A stretch of 37,853 bases of DNA, taken from NCBI GenBank assembly GCA_024398965.1, contig JAKSIF010000026.1:1-37853 (forward strand), in the 5' to 3' direction. The notes below the pieces were generated by a model. It did no database searches. It was given only the letters and a program-made list of their open reading frames with translations, and was not told the origin of the DNA. Shown here piece after piece: positions 1 through 7,875 of this stretch. This DNA comes from Fibrobacter sp. GTDB lineage: Bacteria > Fibrobacterota > Fibrobacteria > Fibrobacterales > Fibrobacteraceae. The translations under genes were made by a program, and so were the position numbers. The stretch's first letter is position 1; every line of letters starts with the position of its first letter.

Positions 1-658
1 GGAAAATGAACATGGTCACGAGGGCTAACGGAAGAATCCAGAGGGCGCGGGTGCATTTAACCATGGCGGCCACCTGCAAGGATTCGTCGCTGTAAGCTGC
101 TGCGGCGCCCACCACGGAACTGGTGTCGTGGATGGCGATGGCAGCCCATTCGCCGAACTGCTGGTTATCCAAACCGAAGAAATGGCCCAGCGGCGGGAAA
201 ATCAGAAGGGCCAATGCATTCAGCACAAAGATTGTTCCCAGGGAAACGCTCATCTGCTTGTCGTCGGCCTTTACAACGGGAGCTACCGCAGCGATGGCTG
301 AACCTCCGCAAATGGCTGTGCCGCTAGAAATCAGGTAAGATGTCTTGGAATCCACCTTGATAAGCTTGCCTGCGACGAAACCAAGAATCATGACGCTTGC
401 CACAGACACGATGGTAAACATCATGCCGTCCTTGCCGGAGGCAAGGGCCGCCTGCAGGTTCATGCCAAAGCCAAGGCCCACCACGCAACCTTGAAGTAAG
501 TACTTCTGGGTTTTCTTTGCGAACTTGGGGAAGGCAGGGCCGCCGAAAATAAAGGCGTAAACGATGCCTGCCAAAAGTGCCATCCAGGAGGCAACGCAGG
601 GGCAGCAGGCTGCGAGAATCAAAAGAACGAATGCAATCTTTGCGATTTTCTCTTTCAT
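1..658 (-). CDS. YeiH/UPF0324 family putative sulfate-exporter-type membrane protein (3' end cut by window)
   Basis: Reading the minus strand from the ATG at 658 gives an open frame that runs off the left edge (219 codons seen). It is a very hydrophobic multi-spanning inner-membrane protein. Its motifs SSGTAICGGSAIAAVAPVV (about residues 110-128) and IAIHDTSSVVGAA (about 174-186) are typical of the UPF0324/YeiH family (Cons_hypoth698), annotated as putative sulfate exporters; the true substrate is not established for most members. An AAGGAG ribosome binding site lies 7 bases upstream of the ATG. The DUF5662 gene ends 29 bp upstream on the same strand, so the two may be cotranscribed. The C-terminus is missing only because the window starts here. 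Confidence 0.85.
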   Translation of the reverse strand, partial: MKEKIAKIAFVLLILAACCPCVASWMALLAGIVYAFIFGGPAFPKFAKKTQKYLLQGCVVGLGFGMNLQAALASGKDGMMFTIVSVASVMILGFVAGKLIKVDSKTSYLISSGTAICGGSAIAAVAPVVKADDKQMSVSLGTIFVLNALALLIFPPLGHFFGLDNQQFGEWAAIAIHDTSSVVGAAAAYSDESLQVAAMVKCTRALWILPLALVTMFIF

Positions 659-687
659 TTTTCTTTACTCCTTTGTGGCGTAGCTTT

Positions 688-1245
688 TTACTTTTGGGGC
701 TGCGCTGGTTCGATGATTGGTAAGACTTTTGTTTTCTTCATGAAGGCCAGAGTTTCTTTTTCGCCTTTTTCAGCAAGCATGGTCAGGAGGAAAAGTAACT
801 TTAGGTAGGTTTCCTCGGCCATTTTTTCGCGGGCGGTACTCTGGGTCAAATACAGTAGGGGACTGGTACGGTCGTAGTCTTTGCCGCCGTAAGTCTTGGA
901 GGCGGCAACGCGGTCGCAGAACATCTCCTTGATATAGCGGTCCGGCATGGGCATGGGTACGATTTTCTTTGTGACCATTTCGTAGTCATACCAGAATTCG
1001 AAATGGTGCTTATTTCGTCCCTTGTGATGCATCCAGGCTAGGCTATAGCCGGTGGCATTTCGCTCCCCGTTGTTGGGGGATTCCTTGCCGGTGTAGTACT
1101 TCATGCCGGGAATAAACTCGGTAGGAGTGTACTTGGACAGATCGTGGAAAAGTCCCTGGAATCCGATACCCGCCTTGAAGCAAAGGCGAATCACTTCGTT
1201 CCTGTGCTTGGTTATGGTGATGAAATGACGGATCGGATGAAACAT
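688..1245 (-). CDS. DUF5662 family protein (HD-like histidine-rich)
   Basis: A 185-residue soluble protein without signal peptide or membrane segment. It carries the histidine and acid motifs of the DUF5662 family: HDLSKY near residue 34 and WMHHKGRNKHHFEFW near residues 71-85. The HD pair and the clustered histidines suggest a metal-dependent HD-like fold, but no reaction is established and I infer none. It starts at the ATG at 1245 and is divergent from the metallophosphoesterase gene across a 68-bp gap that must hold both promoters. The YeiH-type gene follows 29 bp downstream. Confidence 0.75.
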   Translation of the reverse strand: MFHPIRHFITITKHRNEVIRLCFKAGIGFQGLFHDLSKYTPTEFIPGMKYYTGKESPNNGERNATGYSLAWMHHKGRNKHHFEFWYDYEMVTKKIVPMPMPDRYIKEMFCDRVAASKTYGGKDYDRTSPLLYLTQSTAREKMAEETYLKLLFLLTMLAEKGEKETLAFMKKTKVLPIIEPAQPQK

Positions 1246-1313
1246 GGCAAAAATTTAGAAAATAGATTGAAGTTTAAAGGGTAAAGGGAACAGAATTTAA
1301 TAACTTTAAAATT

Positions 1314-2303
1314 ATGAAAACATCCATCGACTTCATTGGTGATATCCACGGGCATTGTGAGTGCCTGAAGGCCCTGCTGAAAAAGCTAGGCTATGTGGAG
1401 TCTGCTGGGGCATTCCGTTATCCTGGCAATGAACGTGTGGTTGTTTTTCTGGGGGACTATGTGGATCGCGGCCCCAATGTGCGCGCTACGCTGAACTTGG
1501 TTCGCGCCATGCGTGATGCTGGCAGTGCCATCGCCCTCATGGGCAATCATGAATTCAACATGCTGAGTTTTTGGCAGAAAAATGGCGATGGCGGACGTTT
1601 CCTGAAAAAGGTGGGGCAGGGGTACCTTCGTGAGCATACCTTCAACAAGGTGGCGGTTCATTCGCGGACTGTTGCGGATTTCGTGGGCCGTAAGGACGAA
1701 TTCAAGGAAATGAAGGAATTCGTAAAGACATTGCCTTTCTACCTGGAAACGGATTTGTTCCGGGCGCAGCACGCCAGTTTTCACCCTCAGGCTGTGGCGC
1801 AGTTGAAGGCTGCTGGTATCAGCTGTTTTGCCGATGGAAATTTTGACGAGCTGATCTATAGGGTGAATGATGAGGCCAATGAATATGGCGATTCCCTCTT
1901 TTGGCCCGTAGACATGCTACTGAAAGGGCCGGAAATGGAATTGCCCAACCATCAGTTTTTCTTTGATGGAGAAAACGTCAAACGTTTCAAGACAAGGCTT
2001 CGTTGGTGGATGAATCCTGCAACGGCAACGCTTGATGAACTGAGCCTTCAGCCGGGAATAAAGATGCCTGAGGGTTGCGAAGTTTCATCAGAAGTTCGCG
2101 CTCGCTCTTATTATGGCGAAGATGAACGCCCTGTGTTTTTTGGACATTACTGGCTCACTGGCGAACCCTGCCTGATGCGTCATAACGTTTGCTGCCTGGA
2201 TTTTAGCATTGCGCGTCATGCTGGCGGTGGCCATCTGGCTTGCTACCGTTTTGATGGGGAACAACGTCTTGACGAATCCAAATTCGTGTGGGTTGGACGT
2301 TAA
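1314..2303 (+). CDS. calcineurin-like metallophosphoesterase (PP2A/ApaH-type)
   Basis: A 329-residue cytoplasmic protein with the three metal-binding blocks of PPP-type phosphoesterases in order: GDIHGH (residues 9-14), GDYVDRG (about 47-53) and GNHEF (about 77-81). These bind a dinuclear metal centre that hydrolyses phosphate esters. Family members include bacterial Ser/Thr phosphatases, PrpE and diadenosine tetraphosphatases; the sequence alone does not choose between them. A later FFGHYWL block supplies the C-terminal histidine expected of the fold. The 5' flank is AT-rich with no clear Shine-Dalgarno. Downstream lies a dispersed-repeat cluster, so it is probably monocistronic. Confidence 0.85.
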   Translation: MKTSIDFIGDIHGHCECLKALLKKLGYVESAGAFRYPGNERVVVFLGDYVDRGPNVRATLNLVRAMRDAGSAIALMGNHEFNMLSFWQKNGDGGRFLKKVGQGYLREHTFNKVAVHSRTVADFVGRKDEFKEMKEFVKTLPFYLETDLFRAQHASFHPQAVAQLKAAGISCFADGNFDELIYRVNDEANEYGDSLFWPVDMLLKGPEMELPNHQFFFDGENVKRFKTRLRWWMNPATATLDELSLQPGIKMPEGCEVSSEVRARSYYGEDERPVFFGHYWLTGEPCLMRHNVCCLDFSIARHAGGGHLACYRFDGEQRLDESKFVWVGR

Positions 2304-2340
2304 ACGTCATTGAACGATTGTTTGTAGAATTGAATGAAAT

Positions 2341-2390
2341 GTCATCCTGAGCGTAGAACTGAAGTTTTGTGTAACGTGTCATCCTGAGCG
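2341..2390 (+). repeat. two direct copies of a GTCATCCTGAGCG dispersed repeat (left border of GIY-YIG unit)
   Basis: GTCATCCTGAGCG occurs at 2341-2353 and 2378-2390. The second copy continues into AAGTGCGTAGCACGAAGTCG. Inverted versions lie on the other side of the GIY-YIG gene at 2800-2843. This type of GTCATYCYRAGCG sequence is known as a dispersed intergenic repeat in several bacterial groups. Confidence 0.75.
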
Positions 2391-2415
2391 AAGTGCGTAG
2401 CACGAAGTCGATATA

Positions 2416-2458
2416 GAATTGTTGGCAACTTGTTGCCTTACAATTCTTAGGTTCTAAG
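2416..2458. other. paired hairpins upstream of GIY-YIG gene
   Basis: GAATTGT (2416-2422) and GGCAAC (2424-2429) pair with GTTGCC (2432-2437) and ACAATTC (2440-2446) across a 2-base loop, with small bulges. A second hairpin, CTTAG-GTT-CTAAG, follows at 2446-2458. There is no T tract, so this is not a standard terminator. It belongs to the repeat-rich border of the GIY-YIG gene. Confidence 0.6.
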
Positions 2459-2489
2459 GAGCAGGATCTAGAAGAGGGGGAAAGGGAAA

Positions 2490-2777
2490 ATGAATGAGTA
2501 TTACGTATATATGATGGCAAGTTCTAATAATAATGCTTTATACATTGGATTGACGAATGATATAAGGCGCCGTTATGAGGAACATTGTTCTGGGAATGTC
2601 ACTGGATTTACTCAAAAATATAAAGTCCACAAATTGGTTTATTTGGAACAATATACTGAAGTGAATGATGCTATAGCTCGTGAAAAGCAATTAAAAGGTT
2701 GGAGTAGGGCAAAGAAAAATGTTCTTGTTAATGGTCAAAATCCTTTATGGAACGATTTAATGCAAGGTGAAGTTTAG
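2490..2777 (+). CDS. small GIY-YIG domain nuclease (UPF0213-like)
   Basis: A 95-residue single-domain GIY-YIG protein. YYVYMMAS (residues 4-11) and LYIGLTNDIRRRYEEH (about 17-32) give the GIY and YIG strands and the catalytic-region Arg, and the AIAREKQLKGWSRAKK block (about 62-77) carries the family's C-terminal Glu and basic helix. Family proteins are DNA-strand-cleaving domains; the cellular role of stand-alone short members is not settled. A purine-rich ribosome binding site (GAGGGGG, 2474-2480) precedes the ATG. The gene is visibly more AT-rich than its neighbours and is boxed by repeats in inverted orientation, which suggests it moves or is maintained together with them. Confidence 0.88.
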   Translation: MNEYYVYMMASSNNNALYIGLTNDIRRRYEEHCSGNVTGFTQKYKVHKLVYLEQYTEVNDAIAREKQLKGWSRAKKNVLVNGQNPLWNDLMQGEV

Positions 2778-2843
2778 ATTCCTCGACTTCGCTTTGCTAC
2801 GCTCGGAATGACACTTATTATGTTTCGCAACGCTTGGAATGAC
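2777..2843 (-). repeat. two inverted copies of the dispersed repeat (right border of GIY-YIG unit)
   Basis: CGCTCGGAATGAC (2800-2812) and CGCTTGGAATGAC (2831-2843) are the reverse complements of GTCATTCCGAGCG and GTCATTCCAAGCG. They match the left-border copies at 2341-2390 in opposite orientation. The second copy ends 5 bases before the ccsBA start codon, so it also supplies that gene's leader and any ribosome binding site (GGAATGA). Confidence 0.72.
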
Positions 2844-2848
2844 ACATT

Positions 2849-5008
2849 ATGATTGACTGCTTGAAAAAGTTTGCTTCCTTGAAGGTGACTTGCGCTTTGC
2901 TGGTTGCTTTCTTGTTGCTGACATTTTGGGGCGTTCTCGGCCAGGCTGCTGCGGGTAACGAAGGGGCTGCCCTTGCAACAAATCGCTTTTTTGGAAGTTA
3001 TTTCCTGTGGGTTCTTGGGGTGATTCCGGTGCCCGCTTTTAAATCATTGGCTGCAGTGAGTGCGCTTCAGTTGATTGCCTCCATGATGTACCGTATGCCG
3101 CGGATTTTCTCTCGGGACGACTCGGGCAAACTTGTTCTCTCGGGTTGGCGTAACCTGGGGCTTTATGGAATGCATATTGCCCTGCTGGTTCTTTTGGTGG
3201 GTAGCCTTGTGGGCTCCGAATTTCGTCAGGAGTTTAACGGTTTCCGTGCAGTTCCTGCCGTAGGCGAATTGGTGGACGTCAAGACTCCGCAAAAGATTAC
3301 CTACTACACCGTCAATGACGGCTTGAATACAAGTGCGGTGAAAGTGGGAGAGGGCTATCCCTACTTTACGTTCTACAAAGGTCAGGTGGATATGATGGGA
3401 GTGAAGGTGGACCTTTATACGGCTACCTACGACCCTTTCCATTTTGTGCCGTACGTGTTCATGATTTTGTTCTTGCTCAGTGCGGCGTTTCATTATGCTG
3501 TTAAGGTGCGGGCTGGGTCTGCTGCAAATAAAAAGAACTTTATAAGTGTGATTGCCTTGGTTTTTGCAGGCCTGTTTTTTACGCCTTCCGCAAATGCAAC
3601 AACCCTTTTTCCTCCTGCTATTCCAGATTCTATTGCGAAAAAACTGCCTTGGAATCCTGAAGACCCTGTAATGGTCAATGGGGTTGTGCGCCCCTTTGAC
3701 TCCTTTGCTCGCGGGATTGTCAACGATCTTTATGGCAAGGTTACTTTTAAGTACTGCGTAGAGGATGACTGCGATGATGAAGATGCGGTTTATATGGTTG
3801 GACTTATTTATGTGCGTGCCTCTGAAGAAAAAGAACTTTTTAAGGTTCTTCGCAGCGATGTGTTGCAGGCGCTTCATCTGCCTGAAAATAAACGTTATGT
3901 CAGCTACAATGATTTGAATGCCTCCCGTTCTCAACTGGAAATTTATGCAAGCCGCAACGATGACCATCCGGCTACAGCCGAAATGAAACGTTTGCTTGCC
4001 AATGTGCAACTTTATGAATCCATCGAACGAGGTGATTTTAGAAAGGCTACGGCAACTCCGGAACAGACAAAAAAATTTAAGGCAGAAGTTTTCTACAACC
4101 ACGCCAACTTTGCCTTGATCGCGTTCATCCTAGCTTTCATCGGTTGTGTCTTGGCTGCAGTCAATTCCCTTTTCAAAAAGCGCGCCCTTGATGTGGCGGC
4201 GAACTCCATGGCTGCAGCGACCGCAGCAACGTTGTCCATAGCATTTGCCCTGCGCCTTTACATTACAGGCCGCCCGCCTCTTTCCAGTTTGTATGAGATT
4301 GTGCTGTTGATTGCCTTACTGTTAGAATGCTTTGAATTTGGAGCCTTTATCTTCTGCAAGAAACGCACGTTCTCCCTCATCATTCCAGTAACGGCAATGG
4401 CCACAGTCCTGTTGTTCTTTGCCAAGTTCATTTTGGAACCTGGGGATTTGTTCCAGCCCATTCCTGCGGTGTTGAATTCCTCGGTGTTTCTGACACTACA
4501 TGTGTTTACAATCGCCCTGGGATTTGCTAGCGTTATTTTGTCTGGAATCGTTGCCCATGTGGCCTTGTTCCGCGAAACCCGCTGCGCCAAGAATTCGGAA
4601 CAACTTCAGAATATAAACAAACTCCTTTTCGGTACCCTTGTTTTTGGTTCTGCCTTTACCATTTTGGGTACGTTGCTTGGGGGCGTCTGGGCGGATTTTG
4701 CCTGGGGGCGTTTCTGGGGCTTTGACCCTAAGGAATGCGGGGCTCTTTTCGTTTGCCTTTGGACGATGCTTGGGCTACACCTTCGCGGTGGATGCCTCAT
4801 CTCGCCAAGGGGCTTCGCACTGTTCAACTGTTTCAATGTGATTGTCACGTTCCTTTGCTGGTTTGGAATTAACTTGCTGGGAGTCGGGCTTCATAGCTAC
4901 GGCTTCCAAAGCGGAACGGTAATGTGGCTTTTGATTTTTATTCTCGCTGATCTTGGCGTGATTTTTTATTTGAACCATTGTAGACGAAATCTCGGCGTAG
5001 CCGACTAA
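2849..5008 (+). CDS. ccsA: CcsBA-type cytochrome c biogenesis protein (ResB-CcsA fusion)
   Basis: A 719-residue polytopic membrane protein for System II cytochrome c maturation, in which CcsB and CcsA carry haem across the inner membrane and attach it to apocytochromes. The N-terminal third (about 1-225) is ResB/CcsB-like, with membrane segments and a periplasmic stretch. A second hydrophobic segment ending SANA leads into a periplasmic middle region (about 250-410), and residues about 410-719 form the CcsA domain. The haem-handling WWD-type block WADFAWGRFWGFDPKE lies near residue 620, with Phe where the usual second Trp of WGWD stands. Conserved histidines appear in the LHVFTIALGF and GVGLHSYGF segments. 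The fused layout resembles that of Bacteroidota. The start abuts a dispersed repeat and has only a weak ribosome binding site. Confidence 0.88.
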   Translation: MIDCLKKFASLKVTCALLVAFLLLTFWGVLGQAAAGNEGAALATNRFFGSYFLWVLGVIPVPAFKSLAAVSALQLIASMMYRMPRIFSRDDSGKLVLSGWRNLGLYGMHIALLVLLVGSLVGSEFRQEFNGFRAVPAVGELVDVKTPQKITYYTVNDGLNTSAVKVGEGYPYFTFYKGQVDMMGVKVDLYTATYDPFHFVPYVFMILFLLSAAFHYAVKVRAGSAANKKNFISVIALVFAGLFFTPSANATTLFPPAIPDSIAKKLPWNPEDPVMVNGVVRPFDSFARGIVNDLYGKVTFKYCVEDDCDDEDAVYMVGLIYVRASEEKELFKVLRSDVLQALHLPENKRYVSYNDLNASRSQLEIYASRNDDHPATAEMKRLLANVQLYESIERGDFRKATATPEQTKKFKAEVFYNHANFALIAFILAFIGCVLAAVNSLFKKRALDVAANSMAAATAATLSIAFALRLYITGRPPLSSLYEIVLLIALLLECFEFGAFIFCKKRTFSLIIPVTAMATVLLFFAKFILEPGDLFQPIPAVLNSSVFLTLHVFTIALGFASVILSGIVAHVALFRETRCAKNSEQLQNINKLLFGTLVFGSAFTILGTLLGGVWADFAWGRFWGFDPKECGALFVCLWTMLGLHLRGGCLISPRGFALFNCFNVIVTFLCWFGINLLGVGLHSYGFQSGTVMWLLIFILADLGVIFYLNHCRRNLGVAD

Positions 5009-5015
5009 TTTACTC

Positions 5016-5046
5016 TCGTAAATCATAACTCGTACTTCATAATTTT
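5016..5046. repeat. AT-rich dispersed repeat (TCGTAAATCATAACTCGTA type)
   Basis: Alternating CGTAATT/CATAACT-like words follow the ccsBA stop. The same words recur at 14790-14810, 14857-14877, 14911-14932 and 26271-26293, always between genes. No function is evident. Confidence 0.5.
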
Positions 5047-5060
5047 CTATCTTTTCCCCC

Positions 5061-6368
5061 ATGCTTCAATGGGACACCTTGCTTTCTGCTACGCGTTATG
5101 GACATCCTGCCGATCAGGATCCTAACCGCTCTGATTTTCATCGTGATTACGACCGTATTGTTTTTTCTACGGCATTCCGCCGCCTTGGCCGAAAGACCCA
5201 GGTCCATCCGTTTTCTGTAAACGACCACGTTCACAGCCGCCTGACCCACAGTATTGAAGTGAGTAGCGTTGGCCGTAGCCTTGCCATTACGGTTTATCAC
5301 CTGATCAAGAAGTATTTGCCCAAGTATGTGAACGAATACCAGTTCGGCACCATCGTTCAGTCTGCCTGCTTGGCCCATGATATCGGCAATCCTCCCTTCG
5401 GCCACGCCGGCGAGGCTGCCATTCGCGAATGGTTCCGTAAGAATCGCAATTCCGCTCCCATGCAGGATTTAAAACCGGATGAAATTGCGGACTTTGAAAA
5501 CTTTGACGGTAATGCTCAGGGCCATCGAATCCTGAGCAAGCTGGAATACCATTTCCTGGATGGCGGCATGCGTCTGACTTACGCAACCATCGGGGCTATG
5601 ATCAAGTATCCCCAGCTGGCCAAGTTCGGCACACCCACCAGCCTGTTCTCTACAGAAGCTGATCTCTACCGCATGACCGCCTACACCTTGGGCATTCCCG
5701 AGCTGGAAACTGGCAAGTGGGCCCGTCATCCGCTGGTATACTTGATGGAAGCTGCTGACGATATCTGCTACAGCATCCTGGATGTGGAGGATGCCATCGA
5801 ACTTGGTATTCTTTCCTTCGGCGATGTACGTAGCATGTTTAGCTACCTCTGCGGCCCCGATGTGGATATTGACCGCGAGTATCAGGAAAACGGACAGAAC
5901 TTCCGTGACTTCCTCAGTAGCATTCGCGGACTAGCTATCCAGAACCTGATTGATGATGTGGCTATTGCCTTTGTGAATAACTACGAACAGATTATGTCTG
6001 GTGAATCGGTGAAGCATCTTACCGACTTGTCCCGTTCCGAGGTCATGGAAGGTATCCGTATTGCAAAGCGCCTGGGTGTGGAACGCATCTATCCGGACCG
6101 TCGCAAGACCGAACTTGAAGTGGGTAGCTATACCACCTTGAGTACTGTCCTGGATGCATTCATCAACGGTGTGTACGATTTCCGCAAGAATGGTAAGAAT
6201 TCCTATCGCGCCGATCGCATAGTACGTTTGATTGGCCAGGCAAAGATTGGCCAGAGCGTTACTGCCGCCGAAGCCTACCATCAGGTGCTGGACTTTGTCA
6301 GCGGCATGACCGACAACTACGCCACTTATCTGGCTCGTCAGATTGGCGGCCTTGCCATGGGTTACTAG
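5061..6368 (+). CDS. dgt: deoxyguanosinetriphosphate triphosphohydrolase (dGTPase)
   Basis: A 435-residue HD-domain enzyme that splits dGTP (or other dNTPs) into deoxynucleoside and triphosphate, acting in cytoplasmic nucleotide-pool control. Family signatures are FRRLGRKTQVHP (about 39-50), HSRLTHSIEVSS (about 58-69), and the metal-binding HD in CLAHDIGNPPFGH (about 102-114). Length is normal for the shorter dNTPase branch. The ATG at 5061 has no clear Shine-Dalgarno (a run of C precedes it), but the protein starts with the expected family N-terminus. The HAD gene starts 14 bp downstream, so the two may form an operon of nucleotide-handling enzymes. Confidence 0.92.
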   Translation: MLQWDTLLSATRYGHPADQDPNRSDFHRDYDRIVFSTAFRRLGRKTQVHPFSVNDHVHSRLTHSIEVSSVGRSLAITVYHLIKKYLPKYVNEYQFGTIVQSACLAHDIGNPPFGHAGEAAIREWFRKNRNSAPMQDLKPDEIADFENFDGNAQGHRILSKLEYHFLDGGMRLTYATIGAMIKYPQLAKFGTPTSLFSTEADLYRMTAYTLGIPELETGKWARHPLVYLMEAADDICYSILDVEDAIELGILSFGDVRSMFSYLCGPDVDIDREYQENGQNFRDFLSSIRGLAIQNLIDDVAIAFVNNYEQIMSGESVKHLTDLSRSEVMEGIRIAKRLGVERIYPDRRKTELEVGSYTTLSTVLDAFINGVYDFRKNGKNSYRADRIVRLIGQAKIGQSVTAAEAYHQVLDFVSGMTDNYATYLARQIGGLAMGY

Positions 6369-6382
6369 CTGGAAATTTCGTG

Positions 6383-7063
6383 ATGATTTGGCTCTTTGAT
6401 TACGACTTGACTTTGTATGGCGCAGATGAACACTGCGTCATAGAATCTCTTGATGAACGTATATCCAAGACCGTTCAAAACGCAACTGGCGTTGATTTCG
6501 AAACCGCCCATAAGATTCGCAAGGATTATCTGCAACGTTTTGGAACAACCCTCGCTGGACTTCAGGCCATGCATGGCGTTAAACCCGACGATTTCTTTGA
6601 CTTTATTCACCAGCCAGAGTACCTGATTTATCCAAAGTCGTCGCCAGAAAAGCGAGACTTGGTTACGGGCCTGTCTGGTCGTAAGTTTGTTTTTACCAAT
6701 GGTCGCCGAGACTGGAGCGAAGCGGGTATGGATCATATGGGTATCCGCGATTGTTTCGAGGACATATTTGACTTGAAACAGATGGATTGGGAAGGCAAGC
6801 CTCACGAAAGCGCCTATGAAAAGGCGGAAAAGTGGTTGGCCCAAAAACTGCCGGACCAGTTCCTTGCCAATGGATCTCCAGTAAATCCATCCGAAATCAT
6901 CCTGCTGGAGGATTCTGCCCGTAATTTGGAACCCGCTCACCGGCGTGGTTGGAGAACGGTTCTTGTCAATCCTCTGCCGGATGTTCCGCCTTGGGTGGAT
7001 TATCACATTCCGAATTTGCTTGACTTGAAAACGATTCTTCCTGAACTCACGAGAGATGCCTAG
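6383..7063 (+). CDS. HAD-family pyrimidine 5'-nucleotidase-like hydrolase
   Basis: A 226-residue haloacid-dehalogenase-fold hydrolase. FDYDLTLYG supplies the nucleophile D6 and acid D8, FTNGR (about 110-114) is motif II, and LLEDSARNL (about 173-181) is the acidic motif IV. The pattern resembles the SDT1/PHM8-like pyrimidine 5'-nucleotidase branch, which dephosphorylates nucleoside monophosphates. I chose the ATG at 6383 because GGAAA lies 7 bases upstream; an in-frame GTG directly precedes it at 6380. It follows dgt by 14 bp and its end overlaps the start region of the next gene. Confidence 0.8.
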   Translation: MIWLFDYDLTLYGADEHCVIESLDERISKTVQNATGVDFETAHKIRKDYLQRFGTTLAGLQAMHGVKPDDFFDFIHQPEYLIYPKSSPEKRDLVTGLSGRKFVFTNGRRDWSEAGMDHMGIRDCFEDIFDLKQMDWEGKPHESAYEKAEKWLAQKLPDQFLANGSPVNPSEIILLEDSARNLEPAHRRGWRTVLVNPLPDVPPWVDYHIPNLLDLKTILPELTRDA

Positions 7064-7064
7064 T

Positions 7065-7874
7065 ATGATGGAACTGCTTTCTTTTGGCTTTATGCAGAAT
7101 GCTCTGATAGCCTCGGTCCTTGTTGCCTTGGCTTGCGGCATTGTTGGAACCTTTGTTGTGGTTAACCGCCTGACGTCCTTGTCGGGAGGTGTTGCTCATG
7201 CATCCTTTGGTGGCGTCGGTTTGGCTGTATTCCTTGGCTTTTCGCCCATGCTTGGCTCCTTGGGTTTTGCTGTGGCCTGTGCTATGCTGATGGTGCTTCT
7301 AACCTGGATGGATCGAAAAAAGTCGGACACCTTCATTGGAATTATCTGGGCCGGAGGCATGGCCCTGGGTGTTATTCTGACCGACCTTACTCCTGGCTAT
7401 AGCGGCGAAATGATGAGTTTCTTGTTTGGAAGTCTCCTAACGGTTCCAACGGATCTTCTTTACTGGATGGGCGCTCTTCTTGTATTGATTCTTTTGGCTG
7501 TGGTTGCAAATTTCCGAAAGTTCCTTGCCATTTCCTATGATCCGGAATTTGCCAGGGTTCAGGGATTGCCGGTAAAAACCTACTACATGCTTTTGATTGC
7601 AATGATAGCCTTGACTGTGGTTATTGCTGTCCAGGCTGTGGGTATGATTCTGGTGATAGCCCTTCTTACCATTCCTGCCTACATAGCCGAGACCTATGCA
7701 AAAAATCTTGTGCAGATGATCCTTATCTCTGTGGGGTTGTCTCTGGCATTGATGCTTGCAGGCTTGATGCTTGCTTGTCAGTTGAACTTTGTGGTGGGTC
7801 CCACCATCATTCTCTGTGGCGTGGTTCTTTACGCATTGAACTTTGCCGTTAGGAAATTTGTACTTTCAAGGTAA
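7065..7874 (+). CDS. metal ABC transporter permease (ZnuB/ABC-3 family)
   Basis: A roughly 269-residue inner-membrane permease with about 7-9 hydrophobic segments. The N-terminal ALACGIVGTFVVVNRLTSLSGGVAHASFGGVG is ordinary for the ABC-3 family, which carries Zn, Mn or Fe with a periplasmic binding protein and an ATPase; quoted in parts, SLSGGVAHASFGG is the diagnostic stretch. I prefer the ATG at 7065, with GAGAG 9 bases upstream; an in-frame ATG at 7056 overlaps the HAD gene by 8 bases. No ATPase or binding-protein gene is adjacent, so its partners must be encoded elsewhere. Confidence 0.85.
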   Translation: MMELLSFGFMQNALIASVLVALACGIVGTFVVVNRLTSLSGGVAHASFGGVGLAVFLGFSPMLGSLGFAVACAMLMVLLTWMDRKKSDTFIGIIWAGGMALGVILTDLTPGYSGEMMSFLFGSLLTVPTDLLYWMGALLVLILLAVVANFRKFLAISYDPEFARVQGLPVKTYYMLLIAMIALTVVIAVQAVGMILVIALLTIPAYIAETYAKNLVQMILISVGLSLALMLAGLMLACQLNFVVGPTIILCGVVLYALNFAVRKFVLSR

Positions 7875-7875
7875 T

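Noticed and set aside
3044-4102. Long open frame on the minus strand within ccsBA
   Set aside because: It lies wholly opposite a well-supported gene, has no recognisable domain and no ribosome binding site; a shadow of the coding strand.
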